NCBI GenBank assembly: GCA_021604645.1
Contig: BQJJ01000019.1
Span: 1-32,074, forward strand
DNA: 32,074 nt
From: Methyloligella sp.
GTDB lineage: Bacteria > Pseudomonadota > Alphaproteobacteria > Rhizobiales > HXMU1428-3
Direction of reading: 5' to 3'
Shown here in pieces: positions 8,836-16,900 of this stretch. The number at the start of each line of letters is the position of its first letter. Positions within the stretch are counted from its first letter, which is position 1. A program made the translations under genes and the position numbers. Under the pieces are notes generated by a model. It saw only the letters and a list, made by a program, of their open reading frames with translations. It was not told the origin of the DNA and made no database searches.

Positions 8836-8841
8836 CCAACT

Positions 8842-8860
8842 TTTGTTATATTATTCCATA
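8842..8860 (-). promoter_or_regulatory. Candidate Zur operator
   Basis: GTTATATTATTCC (8845-8857) matches 11 of 13 positions of the palindrome GTTATAWTATAAC, which is the core of known proteobacterial Zur boxes as I remember them. It sits directly before the zur start. Position and similarity suggest zinc-dependent autoregulation. Confidence 0.55.
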
Positions 8861-8892
8861 TAGCAGGTCTAAGCTAACAAGCCAAGTGTTAG

Positions 8893-8922
8893 GTGCCGAT
8901 GCAACGTGGGCATCTGAGGCAG
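8893..8922 (+). repeat. S repeat with L-type tail remnant
   Basis: Outer stem TGCC/GGCA and inner stem GATGC/GCATC with the GTGGGCA motif and CTGAGG. It is followed by AAAAAAGCAGTGAGAGAAAA (8927-8946), the end box seen after the S hairpins inside L copies 5, 7 and 10. This copy therefore looks like the 3' half of an L element without its 5' half. Confidence 0.7.
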
Positions 8923-8965
8923 AAACAAAAAAGCAGTGAGAGAAAACAAATAACAATCTAACTTA

Positions 8966-9078
8966 CCGAAGAAGGAGTGACGCTACTTTAGCGTCAGGAC
9001 ATGGCAAGCTCGCTTGCCCGGTGCCTAGCACCGCCCCTCGGAGGCCTGCAGCTTCAGCTGCAGAATAGCCGTGAGAGA
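8966..9078 (+). repeat. L repeat copy 2 (full)
   Basis: Full copy with CCGAAGAAGGAG, H1 TGACGCTA/TAGCGTCA, GGACATGG, H2 GGCAAG/CTTGCC, H3 GGTGC-CTA-GCACC, CCCCTCGGAGG, H4 CTGCAGC/GCTGCAG and AATAGCCGTGAGAGA. All stems are perfect. It lies between the divergent zur and macrodomain genes. Confidence 0.92.
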
Positions 9079-9083
9079 AACAA

Positions 9084-9112
9084 AGCGGATGCGTAGTGGG
9101 CATCTGAAGCAT
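9084..9112 (+). repeat. S repeat
   Basis: AGCGGATGC, then GTAGTGGGCATCTGAAGCA: the inner stem is GATGC/GCATC with the conserved GTGGGCA and CTGAAGC. It follows L copy 2 by six bases and is followed by an A-rich stretch and TAGCCCG, a shortened end box. It lies about 85 bases upstream of the macrodomain gene start, in its leader or promoter region. Confidence 0.75.
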
Positions 9113-9196
9113 AACAAAAAAGAGAAAATAGCCCGATAGCCTCGAATCATATATTTTCTGCTCAAAGTTTAAGTCACAGTTGTGAAGGGTATAATT

Positions 9197-9724
9197 ATGC
9201 CATCAAGAATAGAAATCAGAGAAATTGACATATCCAGCTTAAGCGTTGATGCAATCGTTAATGGTGCCCACCCAACTCTCATGCCTGCAACAACTGAAGA
9301 ACAAACTCTCCACGCATTAGCAGGTCCCAAATTAGTTGAAGAATGCAAACATGTTGCCCCCTGCCCCGTTGGAGAGGCGCGTATCACAAGAGGCTATAAC
9401 TTGCTTGCCAACTTCGTTATCCATACAGCGGGGCCAGCCTGGGGGGGCGGAGAGGCAGATGAAGATGTCTATTTAAGACAATGCTATAAAAATGCATTTG
9501 AAATTGGTAAATCATTCAACATTAAAACCATCGCTTTTCCAAGCATTTCAACAGGCCAAAATGGCTTTCCCCCTCAAAGAGCGGCCTTTGTCGCTATGCA
9601 AGAAATCTTGTTATATCTTGAAGCTCATCCCGACTTTAAAAGTGTGGTTTTGGCCTGTAAATCTGAAAAAGAAGTCTGGGAATATGAATCTGCTTTTGAT
9701 AGGTGCAGCAGCAAGAGCGCGTAA
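9197..9724 (+). CDS. Macrodomain protein, YmdB/MacroD-like, with altered catalytic loop
   Basis: 175 aa from the ATG at 9197, chosen because GAAGGG lies eight bases upstream; a GTG at 9182 would add five residues. The whole protein is one macrodomain: VDAIVNGAHPTLM, HTAGPAW, and FPSISTGQNGFP near the ADP-ribose-binding phosphate loop align with E. coli YmdB. Typical members remove ADP-ribose or O-acetyl groups. Here the catalytic Asn of NAAN is His (NGAH), the GGGG loop reads PATT, and the catalytic Asp position is Glu in TTEEQT, so ordinary hydrolase activity may be changed or lost while ligand binding could remain. The gene precedes the RimK fusion by 36 bases on the same strand and may share its transcript. 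Confidence 0.85.
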   Translation: MPSRIEIREIDISSLSVDAIVNGAHPTLMPATTEEQTLHALAGPKLVEECKHVAPCPVGEARITRGYNLLANFVIHTAGPAWGGGEADEDVYLRQCYKNAFEIGKSFNIKTIAFPSISTGQNGFPPQRAAFVAMQEILLYLEAHPDFKSVVLACKSEKEVWEYESAFDRCSSKSA

Positions 9725-9760
9725 ATACAGATTTTAAAATAGACATGCCATGCATTTAAT

Positions 9761-11206
9761 ATGGGAATATCAAATATCATGGAAAAAAAGAACCAATCAG
9801 AAACAGTTAGTATCGCTTCAATCAGCGTTGGTTGGCGCGAATGGGTAAAACTTCCCAAATTAGGTTTGGGCGCTATTCACGCAAAAATTGATACAGGGGC
9901 CAAAACTTCTGCATTACATGCCATAGATATTGAAACCTTTGGTCCGATTGATAGGCCAAAGGTGCGGTTTGGTGTAAAACCCATTGATGGCAATGAAGAT
10001 CTGGTTATTTATTGCACGGCACCAATTATAGATCGCAGATATGTCACAAGCTCAAATGGAGAAAGTGAATTTCGCACGATCATACAAACGGATTTAGCTA
10101 TTGGTGGTGAAAGTTGGCCAATTGAAGTATCTCTGACAAATCGTGAAAATTTAATGCATCGCATGTTAATCGGCCGCGAGGCTATGGATGCAGCACAACT
10201 GGTTGTTGAGCCGAGCGAAGACTACTTATTAGAAAAATTATCGTTCGATATTTATAAAAATGTAAAAACTCAAAGCCCCGTCTCGCGTGCTCTTCGTATT
10301 GGCCTGCTAACAATGGAGCCAGACAATTTTTCCAATCAGCAATTTATCAGAGCTGCAGAAGAAAAAGACCACGTTATTGAAACCATCCAAACTACCTCAT
10401 GCTACATGAACATCAATTCACTCACAGCAGGGCTTCATTATAACGGTCAACAATTACCAAGGTTTGATGCGATAATTCCTCGCATTGGGGCCCAGATCAC
10501 CTCGTACGGCACTTCAATTGTTAGACAATTTGATATGACAGGCGCCCTTTGTCTTAATTCAGCAGATTCGATTTACAGGTCGAGAGATAAATTATTAGCT
10601 CATCAGGTGATGGCGCGTCATGGCTTGCCAATGCCCATAACAGCTTTTGCAAGTTCACCAAAAAACACTGAAGATTTAATCAAGCTGGTGAATGGCGCCC
10701 CACTCGTTGTTAAGCTTTTAAAAAGTACGCAAGGTAAAGGAGTTGTTCTGGCTGAAACAAAAAAGGCGGCCGAATCGGTCATTGATGCCTTTAGAGGGAT
10801 TGATGCAGACTTTTTAGTGCAGGAATTTATCGCCGAATCAGAAGGGTCTGACATCCGCTGTCTTGTTTTAGGGAATAAAGTCATCGCTACAATGCGCCGT
10901 TCAGCCGAGCCCGGAGAGTTTCGTGCCAACATTCATCAGGGCGGATCTGCTGAGAAAGTTAAAATCACTAAAGAAGAACGTCAAATCGCGGTGAAAGCAG
11001 CTAAAGCCTTTGGATTAAGCTTGGCAGGTGTTGATATCTTGCGCTCAAATAAGGGACCATTACTGTTAGAAGTGAACTCATCACCTGGATTAAAAGGCAT
11101 CGCAAAGGTCAATGACAAAGATCTGGCCGAAGAGATAATCAGCTATATTGAAAAGAAATTATTCATGCCCAAAAGAAGAAATTTGAAACCTAAGCCAAAA
11201 CCATAG
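9761..11206 (+). CDS. Retropepsin-like (RimB/Zn_protease) domain fused to RimK-type ATP-grasp glutamate ligase
   Basis: 481 aa with two domains. The first (about 22-165) is the retropepsin-like domain annotated as ATP-dependent zinc protease, with VGWREWVKLP and KIDTGAKTSAL; the Asp at residue 44 is the expected catalytic residue. The second (about 176-475) closely resembles E. coli RimK: CYMNIN, FDAIIPRIG, RDKLLAHQ, GAPLVVKLLKSTQGKGVVLAET, LVQEFI, SDIRCLV, GVDILR and LLLEVNSSPGLKGI, the ATP-grasp Mg/ATP residues. RimK adds glutamates to the C-terminus of ribosomal protein S6 in E. coli. In a fusion the protease domain may trim the same tails. The start is uncertain (ATG at 9761 or 9779; neither has a clear ribosome binding site). 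Confidence 0.9.
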   Translation: MGISNIMEKKNQSETVSIASISVGWREWVKLPKLGLGAIHAKIDTGAKTSALHAIDIETFGPIDRPKVRFGVKPIDGNEDLVIYCTAPIIDRRYVTSSNGESEFRTIIQTDLAIGGESWPIEVSLTNRENLMHRMLIGREAMDAAQLVVEPSEDYLLEKLSFDIYKNVKTQSPVSRALRIGLLTMEPDNFSNQQFIRAAEEKDHVIETIQTTSCYMNINSLTAGLHYNGQQLPRFDAIIPRIGAQITSYGTSIVRQFDMTGALCLNSADSIYRSRDKLLAHQVMARHGLPMPITAFASSPKNTEDLIKLVNGAPLVVKLLKSTQGKGVVLAETKKAAESVIDAFRGIDADFLVQEFIAESEGSDIRCLVLGNKVIATMRRSAEPGEFRANIHQGGSAEKVKITKEERQIAVKAAKAFGLSLAGVDILRSNKGPLLLEVNSSPGLKGIAKVNDKDLAEEIISYIEKKLFMPKRRNLKPKPKP

Positions 11207-11346
11207 CCTTAAATTTCCTTTAATTTCAGACAAAATTTAAAACAAAATAATTGGAAAAATCTACCTATCTGACCAACTTGGTAACTCCATATTAATATCG
11301 CACAGGCAATGTTGAGATTGGTTTTATATAGTTTCGGATAGTAAAT

Positions 11347-13311
11347 ATGCTGCTTCAATTTCCCACATCAGTGGACGCTCACGTCTTTTCAATTGGTACC
11401 TTGCTTGATCAAGAGACACAGAATCCGCACCCTGATCAAACAATGGCGTGCCAAAACGTAAGTAATGGATTTCCAGAAGACGCGCGCCCTCTATGTGAAT
11501 TGGATGGCATGGTTGGCGCACATGATGTTGGCGCTCTTCTATCAAAAAGCGCGAGAGAAAATGCCGGCCCTCATGTTGGAGGCTTATGCGTAAGAGCAAC
11601 GCGTCCTTTTTATGAGCCAAATGCCAATCCGAACCATTGCTGGATAGCAGCCAGTCAGGTCAAAATTGTGGGGGATACAACAAACCGAGTGAGACAGGAG
11701 AACCTGTTTGCTTCAAGTTTTGTCATTAACGCCCGCCTTTGGGAGCGCCATGCCCCAGAACTTATTCTAAACTTATCAGAAGCTCCTTTTAAGTCAGAGC
11801 AATATCTTCAACCAGGTTTAAGCGGTTGTAAAGTCGTTAATAAAACCAAGTTGGAACCAAGTCAGGCTGAAGATCTAACCTTAAGTGAATTGCCTCTCGG
11901 AGTTGGTTTGATCCTCGGAGCGCTGGCTTCTGGTTATCCAGGCCAGTTTGGAACAGAAAGTTTTGCTACAACTGATGAGTTCTTAACGTCCCTTTCTTAT
12001 GTGTACAAATTACTACCCTCTGCCCTAAGACACACCATTTCATTTTCATATGGGTTCCAAAACCGTCAACCAATTTGCGCGTTGCAATATTTTGATGATA
12101 GAGAAATTTCAAACGGTGCCTTTGCAAAACCTGTTGCAGCCTTGCCATTAGGCGCAACATTAGAAAGTTCATGCCAGGAAGTCCGTGGATTATTAGCCGG
12201 TCGCTTGAAAAATATTTACGCACCTGAAATGGAAATCTCAGATTATGATGATTTTGAAGATAATGATGAACTGTTTGAAGAAGATAGCCTCTTTGAAGAA
12301 CTAAGCGGCCTGGCCCGCGAGACGAGTGCATCTCTTGGCCAAGTCCTTAATGAAATTGGCATCAATATCAGAGTTCAAGCGTCTTCCCTTTTGCCAGAAA
12401 TTGAAACAGAACAACCAAGATTAATCGCATATGAAACCTTGTTAAAAGGTGACGATACAACGCCGCAAATCGCAGGCCTCTATACTCTGTTTTCAGATTT
12501 CGACAGCGCACCTCATGTCTATCAAGCCTTACTGGAAACGATCAAGGATCATTTCAAACCAGAAATTTATGATCTCTCTTTAAGCCTTGGATGTGCCATT
12601 AGAGATGAAAAGTTTAATAGTGAAAACGATGAATTCTTAGGTCAAATGGAAGACTTATTGTGTCTTGCAAGCCGACTACCAGTCTCTGAGCCATTTTTAG
12701 AATATCGCTCTAGAATTATTGAAGGTGCTGCAGATGGTTTGCGCCAGTATGTGTCGAACTTGTCTTACCTTACACCTCAGCAACTTGTTTGCTTGTCTGA
12801 ATATGAACAAGTCTCAGACATGGTAGCTTGTATTTTAGAGACGGGTGATTGGGCCTTTACTCAGCGCCTAAATATCAGCTTTACAATTTTCGCATTGTCA
12901 GGCGAAGGTTATATCCAGGATGCGGCAGCTTTAGCACGTCGTTTGTTACCACCCTCTGTTGTTTCTCATCAATGGATCCATGCGCTGATTAACAGCCGCG
13001 CATTGGCTGAAAGCTTTGAAGCAATCATTCTTAATCCTTCGATACTTCCTCCTGAACAAGTGATCAATATACTGCAATCCATGACAGACCATCTCTCAAG
13101 AACAGGCCGTAAAGAAGTTGTCTTGGAGCATGTCACACGCTTGAGTAAATCTTTGCCGCATCAAGAGGCCGCAAATTTTGAAGATGAAGGCGCCAAAGAG
13201 CCGATGTCAGATGATTTAATGCTTCGATTGCGCATGATGACGATCCTGTCGGACGCAGCCGAAAGATTCCACGCCTCAGCCCAACACGCCAGATTAATCC
13301 TCTCAAGATAG
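11347..13311 (+). CDS. Unknown 654-aa cytoplasmic protein with a GAP1-like motif
   Basis: 654 aa, no signal peptide or membrane segment. Residues 222-236 (LLPSALRHTISFSYG) resemble the recurring LLP-x-x-LR-x-x-x-SF-x-x-G motif that I associate with the GTPase-associated protein 1 (GAP1) family from predicted NTP-dependent conflict systems; this is memory-based and tentative. An acidic stretch (about 299-318, DYDDFEDNDELFEED) separates an N-terminal half from a helical C-terminal half rich in Leu. It starts a four-gene same-strand block with a 91-aa protein, an Hsp70/actin-fold protein and a membrane coiled-coil protein. Coding is well supported by length. The function is unknown, and a scaffold or adaptor role is only a guess from the neighbourhood. 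Confidence 0.7.
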   Translation: MLLQFPTSVDAHVFSIGTLLDQETQNPHPDQTMACQNVSNGFPEDARPLCELDGMVGAHDVGALLSKSARENAGPHVGGLCVRATRPFYEPNANPNHCWIAASQVKIVGDTTNRVRQENLFASSFVINARLWERHAPELILNLSEAPFKSEQYLQPGLSGCKVVNKTKLEPSQAEDLTLSELPLGVGLILGALASGYPGQFGTESFATTDEFLTSLSYVYKLLPSALRHTISFSYGFQNRQPICALQYFDDREISNGAFAKPVAALPLGATLESSCQEVRGLLAGRLKNIYAPEMEISDYDDFEDNDELFEEDSLFEELSGLARETSASLGQVLNEIGINIRVQASSLLPEIETEQPRLIAYETLLKGDDTTPQIAGLYTLFSDFDSAPHVYQALLETIKDHFKPEIYDLSLSLGCAIRDEKFNSENDEFLGQMEDLLCLASRLPVSEPFLEYRSRIIEGAADGLRQYVSNLSYLTPQQLVCLSEYEQVSDMVACILETGDWAFTQRLNISFTIFALSGEGYIQDAAALARRLLPPSVVSHQWIHALINSRALAESFEAIILNPSILPPEQVINILQSMTDHLSRTGRKEVVLEHVTRLSKSLPHQEAANFEDEGAKEPMSDDLMLRLRMMTILSDAAERFHASAQHARLILSR

Positions 13312-13331
13312 AAAACCAGACCCTGGCTACT

Positions 13332-13391
13332 CGAAGAAAGAGCATCGCCCTCTTCGGGTAATGGAACATGGCGCCAGTGCTTCATGTGCAT
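13332..13391 (+). repeat. L repeat copy 3 (5' part only, decayed)
   Basis: CGAAGAAAGAG, an imperfect H1 (ATCGCCC/GGGTAAT), GGAACATGGCGCCAG, and then divergence at TTCATGTGCATAAAA. H3, H4 and the end box are missing. It begins 20 bases after the stop of the 654-aa gene. Confidence 0.75.
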
Positions 13392-13493
13392 AAAAAGTAT
13401 AGCTGACACGTTTTTAATTGGTTTAAAATTTGATCTTGTCATAATTCCGAATAACGATAATTCACTAAAAATTCGAATTAGAGGTATATTTTT

Positions 13494-13769
13494 GTGTCTG
13501 ATGAAATCCAAATCAAACAATTGGAAACACATTCTAAAGGTGGGTTGAAGGTAGTAATAACGCACCTGCTAAAAAACCCCTATAATAGATTTATGGGCTT
13601 CTATATTGATAGTGATGGTAAAAATCATAGTGGCATGTGGCAAGATAATGGAATGAAATGCAATGGGACTGGCAACCTTGATATTGATGTCAATAATCCT
13701 GAGATAATTCGCATAGTTGAAGATGCTAGTATTTTATGGGAATCGGAAGGATATGAACCTGAAAATTAA
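13494..13769 (+). CDS. Hypothetical 91-aa protein
   Basis: A GTG start at 13494 has GAGG eight bases upstream (13481-13484), a good ribosome binding site. The product is small, acidic and soluble (MSDEIQIKQLETHSKGG..., ending ILWESEGYEPEN) with no signal peptide or membrane segment. Patterns of short beta-strand-like segments (KVVITHLL, MGFYIDSDGK, NLDIDVNN) and few Cys suggest a compact beta-rich fold. No family is recognised. It stands between the 654-aa and 1221-aa genes, flanked on both sides by L repeats, so it may be part of that locus or a passenger. Confidence 0.6.
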   Translation: MSDEIQIKQLETHSKGGLKVVITHLLKNPYNRFMGFYIDSDGKNHSGMWQDNGMKCNGTGNLDIDVNNPEIIRIVEDASILWESEGYEPEN

Positions 13770-13784
13770 GCTAAAATAATCTAT

Positions 13785-13904
13785 CCGAAGAAGGAGTGAG
13801 GCCCCTTCGGCCTCAGGACATGGCGTAGCGCCAGCGCAGCCCGGCGCAAGCGCCGCCCCTCGGAGGCCCAAGCGCGTTTAAGCGCTTGGAATAGCCGTGA
13901 GAGA
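13785..13904 (+). repeat. L repeat copy 4 (full)
   Basis: CCGAAGAAGGAG, H1 TGAGGCC/GGCCTCA, GGACATGGCG, an H2 region with GGCG and CGCC pieces, H3 GGCGC-AAG-CGCC, CCCCTCGGAGG, H4 CCAAGCGC/GCGCTTGG and AATAGCCGTGAGAGA. H1 differs from copy 2 on both sides of the stem, preserving pairing. It lies between the 91-aa and 1221-aa genes. Confidence 0.92.
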
Positions 13905-13937
13905 AAAAAACAGTTCAAATAAAAATTAAGTCTGTAT

Positions 13938-13968
13938 ATTGCCTCAATAATCGATTATTTGAGGCAAT
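13938..13968 (+). promoter_or_regulatory. 31-base palindrome covering the ribosome binding site of the 1221-aa gene
   Basis: Arms ATTGCCTCA (13938-13946) and TGAGGCAAT (13960-13968) pair perfectly around the self-complementary core ATAATCGATTAT (13947-13958), with one unpaired T. The right arm contains GAGG (13961-13964), the only Shine-Dalgarno sequence for the ATG at 13969. As RNA the hairpin would hide the ribosome binding site; as DNA it is a strong candidate operator. Which applies cannot be told from sequence alone. Confidence 0.65.
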
Positions 13969-16900
13969 ATGGTAAAAAAAATTTCGGCTCATATTAATCT
14001 TGCCAGTCCAGGCGAGCATGAATTTCTGGCAACTGTTTCTTTTGAACATGCAAGAAGCGTTGCTTTGCGCATTCAAGAAATTAAATTACGCCCAGGCCGA
14101 AATGAAAAGCCCTACAAAGTGCCACTGAGCTTGCTGACTTGGTTCACAGAACATGCCGCAGCGGGGCGCGAGCTAACAAGGGAAGAAAATGCCCAGGCGG
14201 CAGAAGCCAAGTTGTTTACCAATCAAGCTGTATTAAGAGAACAAATAGAAACATTTTCTCTTAAAAACAACTTCTACCTTGAAGTTGAAATCACTGAATT
14301 AGACCAAAATGATGAAAGCTGTGTAAGAGACGATCAAGGTGTGATGAACATTGAGGTGCAGCTTTTTTATGGCCCAAAAGCAAAGTGTTCTATCAGCCTT
14401 GAACCACTAAAAATTGGGACAGACGAACATTTATCATTCCCAAAGAATTGCGGCGCTGAGGGGCGATTTGATTTAGCACAGGCAACTGCTAAATCTAACT
14501 TGGGTCCCTTAGATCCGCGCACAGATAAACGATTACTTCTTTGCACAGTCAAACTATCAGATACCTGGCAACCGATTCGAAACAGCTTAATCGAAAGGTT
14601 GCATATCTATGAAGGGCAGGCAGAAGTCCCAAGTGAATATATCGAAGATGAGCATCATTACGAAGAGCTCTATCAAGCGTTTCCTCATGCCCAAAATAAA
14701 AAATTCCCAAAAGGCGCTAAAGCTTTCGGCCCTCTTTTACCCTCGGCACCAAAAGAAAAAAGAGGCCCTTGGACCATCAGTTTAAAAGCTCCTTTGAACG
14801 ATCCTTTTTGGTTAGAAATGGCTGAGATTAGAGCTGCTAATAATAATCAGCCTCTAAGGGGAATCGTAAAATTAATAATTCCTGAGCCGGGTGGCAATAT
14901 CCTAGTGGAATGTCAGTTTGCAATTCAATTTGCTAATGAGGACTGGCTGATCATAACGGATGGACCAGCTGTGTCTGCCCCTTTGTTATTACCGGTAAAT
15001 CGAGAAAAAGCCTTTTGGCAGGAAGATAGTTTAGCTGGCGAGCTAACTCTTAGCGTTCCAAAGATACACTGCCCGTCTAGTCAGTTTCTCTCTATTCAAT
15101 ATTTTGGCTTTGGTCTCAGCGAAGGACCAGTGAACATTGCACTCACTCCGTCTAAAAAAGATACAGAGTTTTATAATGTTAAACCTGAAGTAACTGAGAT
15201 GAGCAATCAGCAACACCAGCTCATATTGCTCAACCAAATCGCATTGAATAAAAAACTAAAGGCTCAGAAAGCAGAATTTAAACTGAAATGCTTTTGGCCA
15301 GATAAACAAAAAACAGAAACTTTCAAAATAAATATCAAGCAGGTTGAAAAATCATACAGCCAAGCTTTATCGATTGACATTGGCTCAAAAGCAATTGCAG
15401 TTGCAACCATAAATTCCAAAAGTAATGATGACGAAATCATCACTTTGCCTTTAGGGGGGCACGCTCAAAGTCACTTCTTGGATGAAGCGTTTATCCCCTC
15501 CAAAATTTCTTTATCTGGCCGGTTAGAAAATGCAGATGCTGAAAGCCAATTAGACGAACAAAATTGGCGTACAAAAACACACCCCTTAAGTATTTCCTTC
15601 TCTAAGTCGAGCTGGAAAAGCTCAGCAATTGATAACCGGCTAAAAAAATTACAGCGGTCATATGATCTTGCGTTGCCACCCAAAATGGAAACGAAAGCCG
15701 GAGAAAAAATCAATTTAAAAAGAATATTTTCCCAAGTAAGCAATAGTGAAGATCCACCATCAAGCAAACGGCAAAGAAGTGACAGCGCAGAAAGTGGAAA
15801 AACAAAATCAGCTCAACCACTTTTCCTATCAGCAACACGTAAGCAGCAGGCAGAAAGAAGTGAGAGCGCTGAGAGAGACCCCCTGGAAACAGATCATTTC
15901 AAAACAGGTCTCACATCGACTTTGAATTCAAGTTGGCTTATGTCTGATGTGCTTGATGAACTATATAGTTTTTACGGTACTTATTTAAATTTACAACATG
16001 AAGAGCCTCAGAAGAATGATGGCTCTCAGAGTGATGAAAAACAAAAATTTTCAAAACTTAAAAAAGAAACATTTCTTACTCTCACTCATTCTGCAAACCT
16101 CTCGGCCACTGGCAAGAGACGCTATAAAATAGCTGGTTCGTCAACTCTTGCAAAATATGAGCAGGGTAGCTTTTTAGAAATGGGCCCAATGGCTGAATTG
16201 CTCGGCTTAACGAGCGCTGATCAGTTAAAGAATAATGTTCTATTGATAGATGAAATCACCGCTGCCAGCTATCATTCATTAAAGAAAATGGCAGAACGAG
16301 ATCAGCCGGCACGGGCAAAAAAAGTACAGCAAATACATATAGATATAGGTAGCAGCCATGCGTCTTTTTGTGCTCAATCTGGCTGGGTTGGTGAAAGTAA
16401 TGCATTGGTTGATACAGTTTATGCCATGTTTGAATTGCCTTTAGGTGCAAGAGCACTGGAGTTGGCATTAACAAAAGAAATTAGGGACGTCCTTGAAACA
16501 GCCATTGGCGCTGGTGCGCAAGTTATAAAGCAAACAGACTTGCCCACCAGTATTGAGGAGGTCACAGCAGCAGAAAAAGAAGCAACAGAAATCGCATATG
16601 GCCAAAACCAATTTCTAAAAAATTTAAGACAAGCTCTTTATCAATCGGCATCCGTTAAAGATAAGGCTGGAAATGACCTTCATATCGTCATAGGAAGCAG
16701 TGAAGAAAATTCACATCTTCCCTTAAGCCTTGATGCATCCATTGAACCAGGAAGCGAACCGATTAGCTTATGGCACGGATTGCGCGGAGAACAACTAGTT
16801 TGTCTGAGCTCAGAAGACAAACCCGAAGACGGAAAAGAATGGCGCATCGAGTTAAGATTAGAAATTGATGTGTTGGCACAAAGGGTCGGCCCCTTATCAA

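Noticed and set aside
8966-9078. L repeat as a group II intron piece, RNase P RNA, tmRNA or known riboswitch
   Set aside because: I could not find the invariant motifs of these RNAs; a covariance-model search would be needed to settle it.
11324-11620. Minus-strand 98-aa frame at the start of the 654-aa gene
   Set aside because: It is wholly inside the larger gene apart from a few bases, has no ribosome binding site and no recognisable motif.
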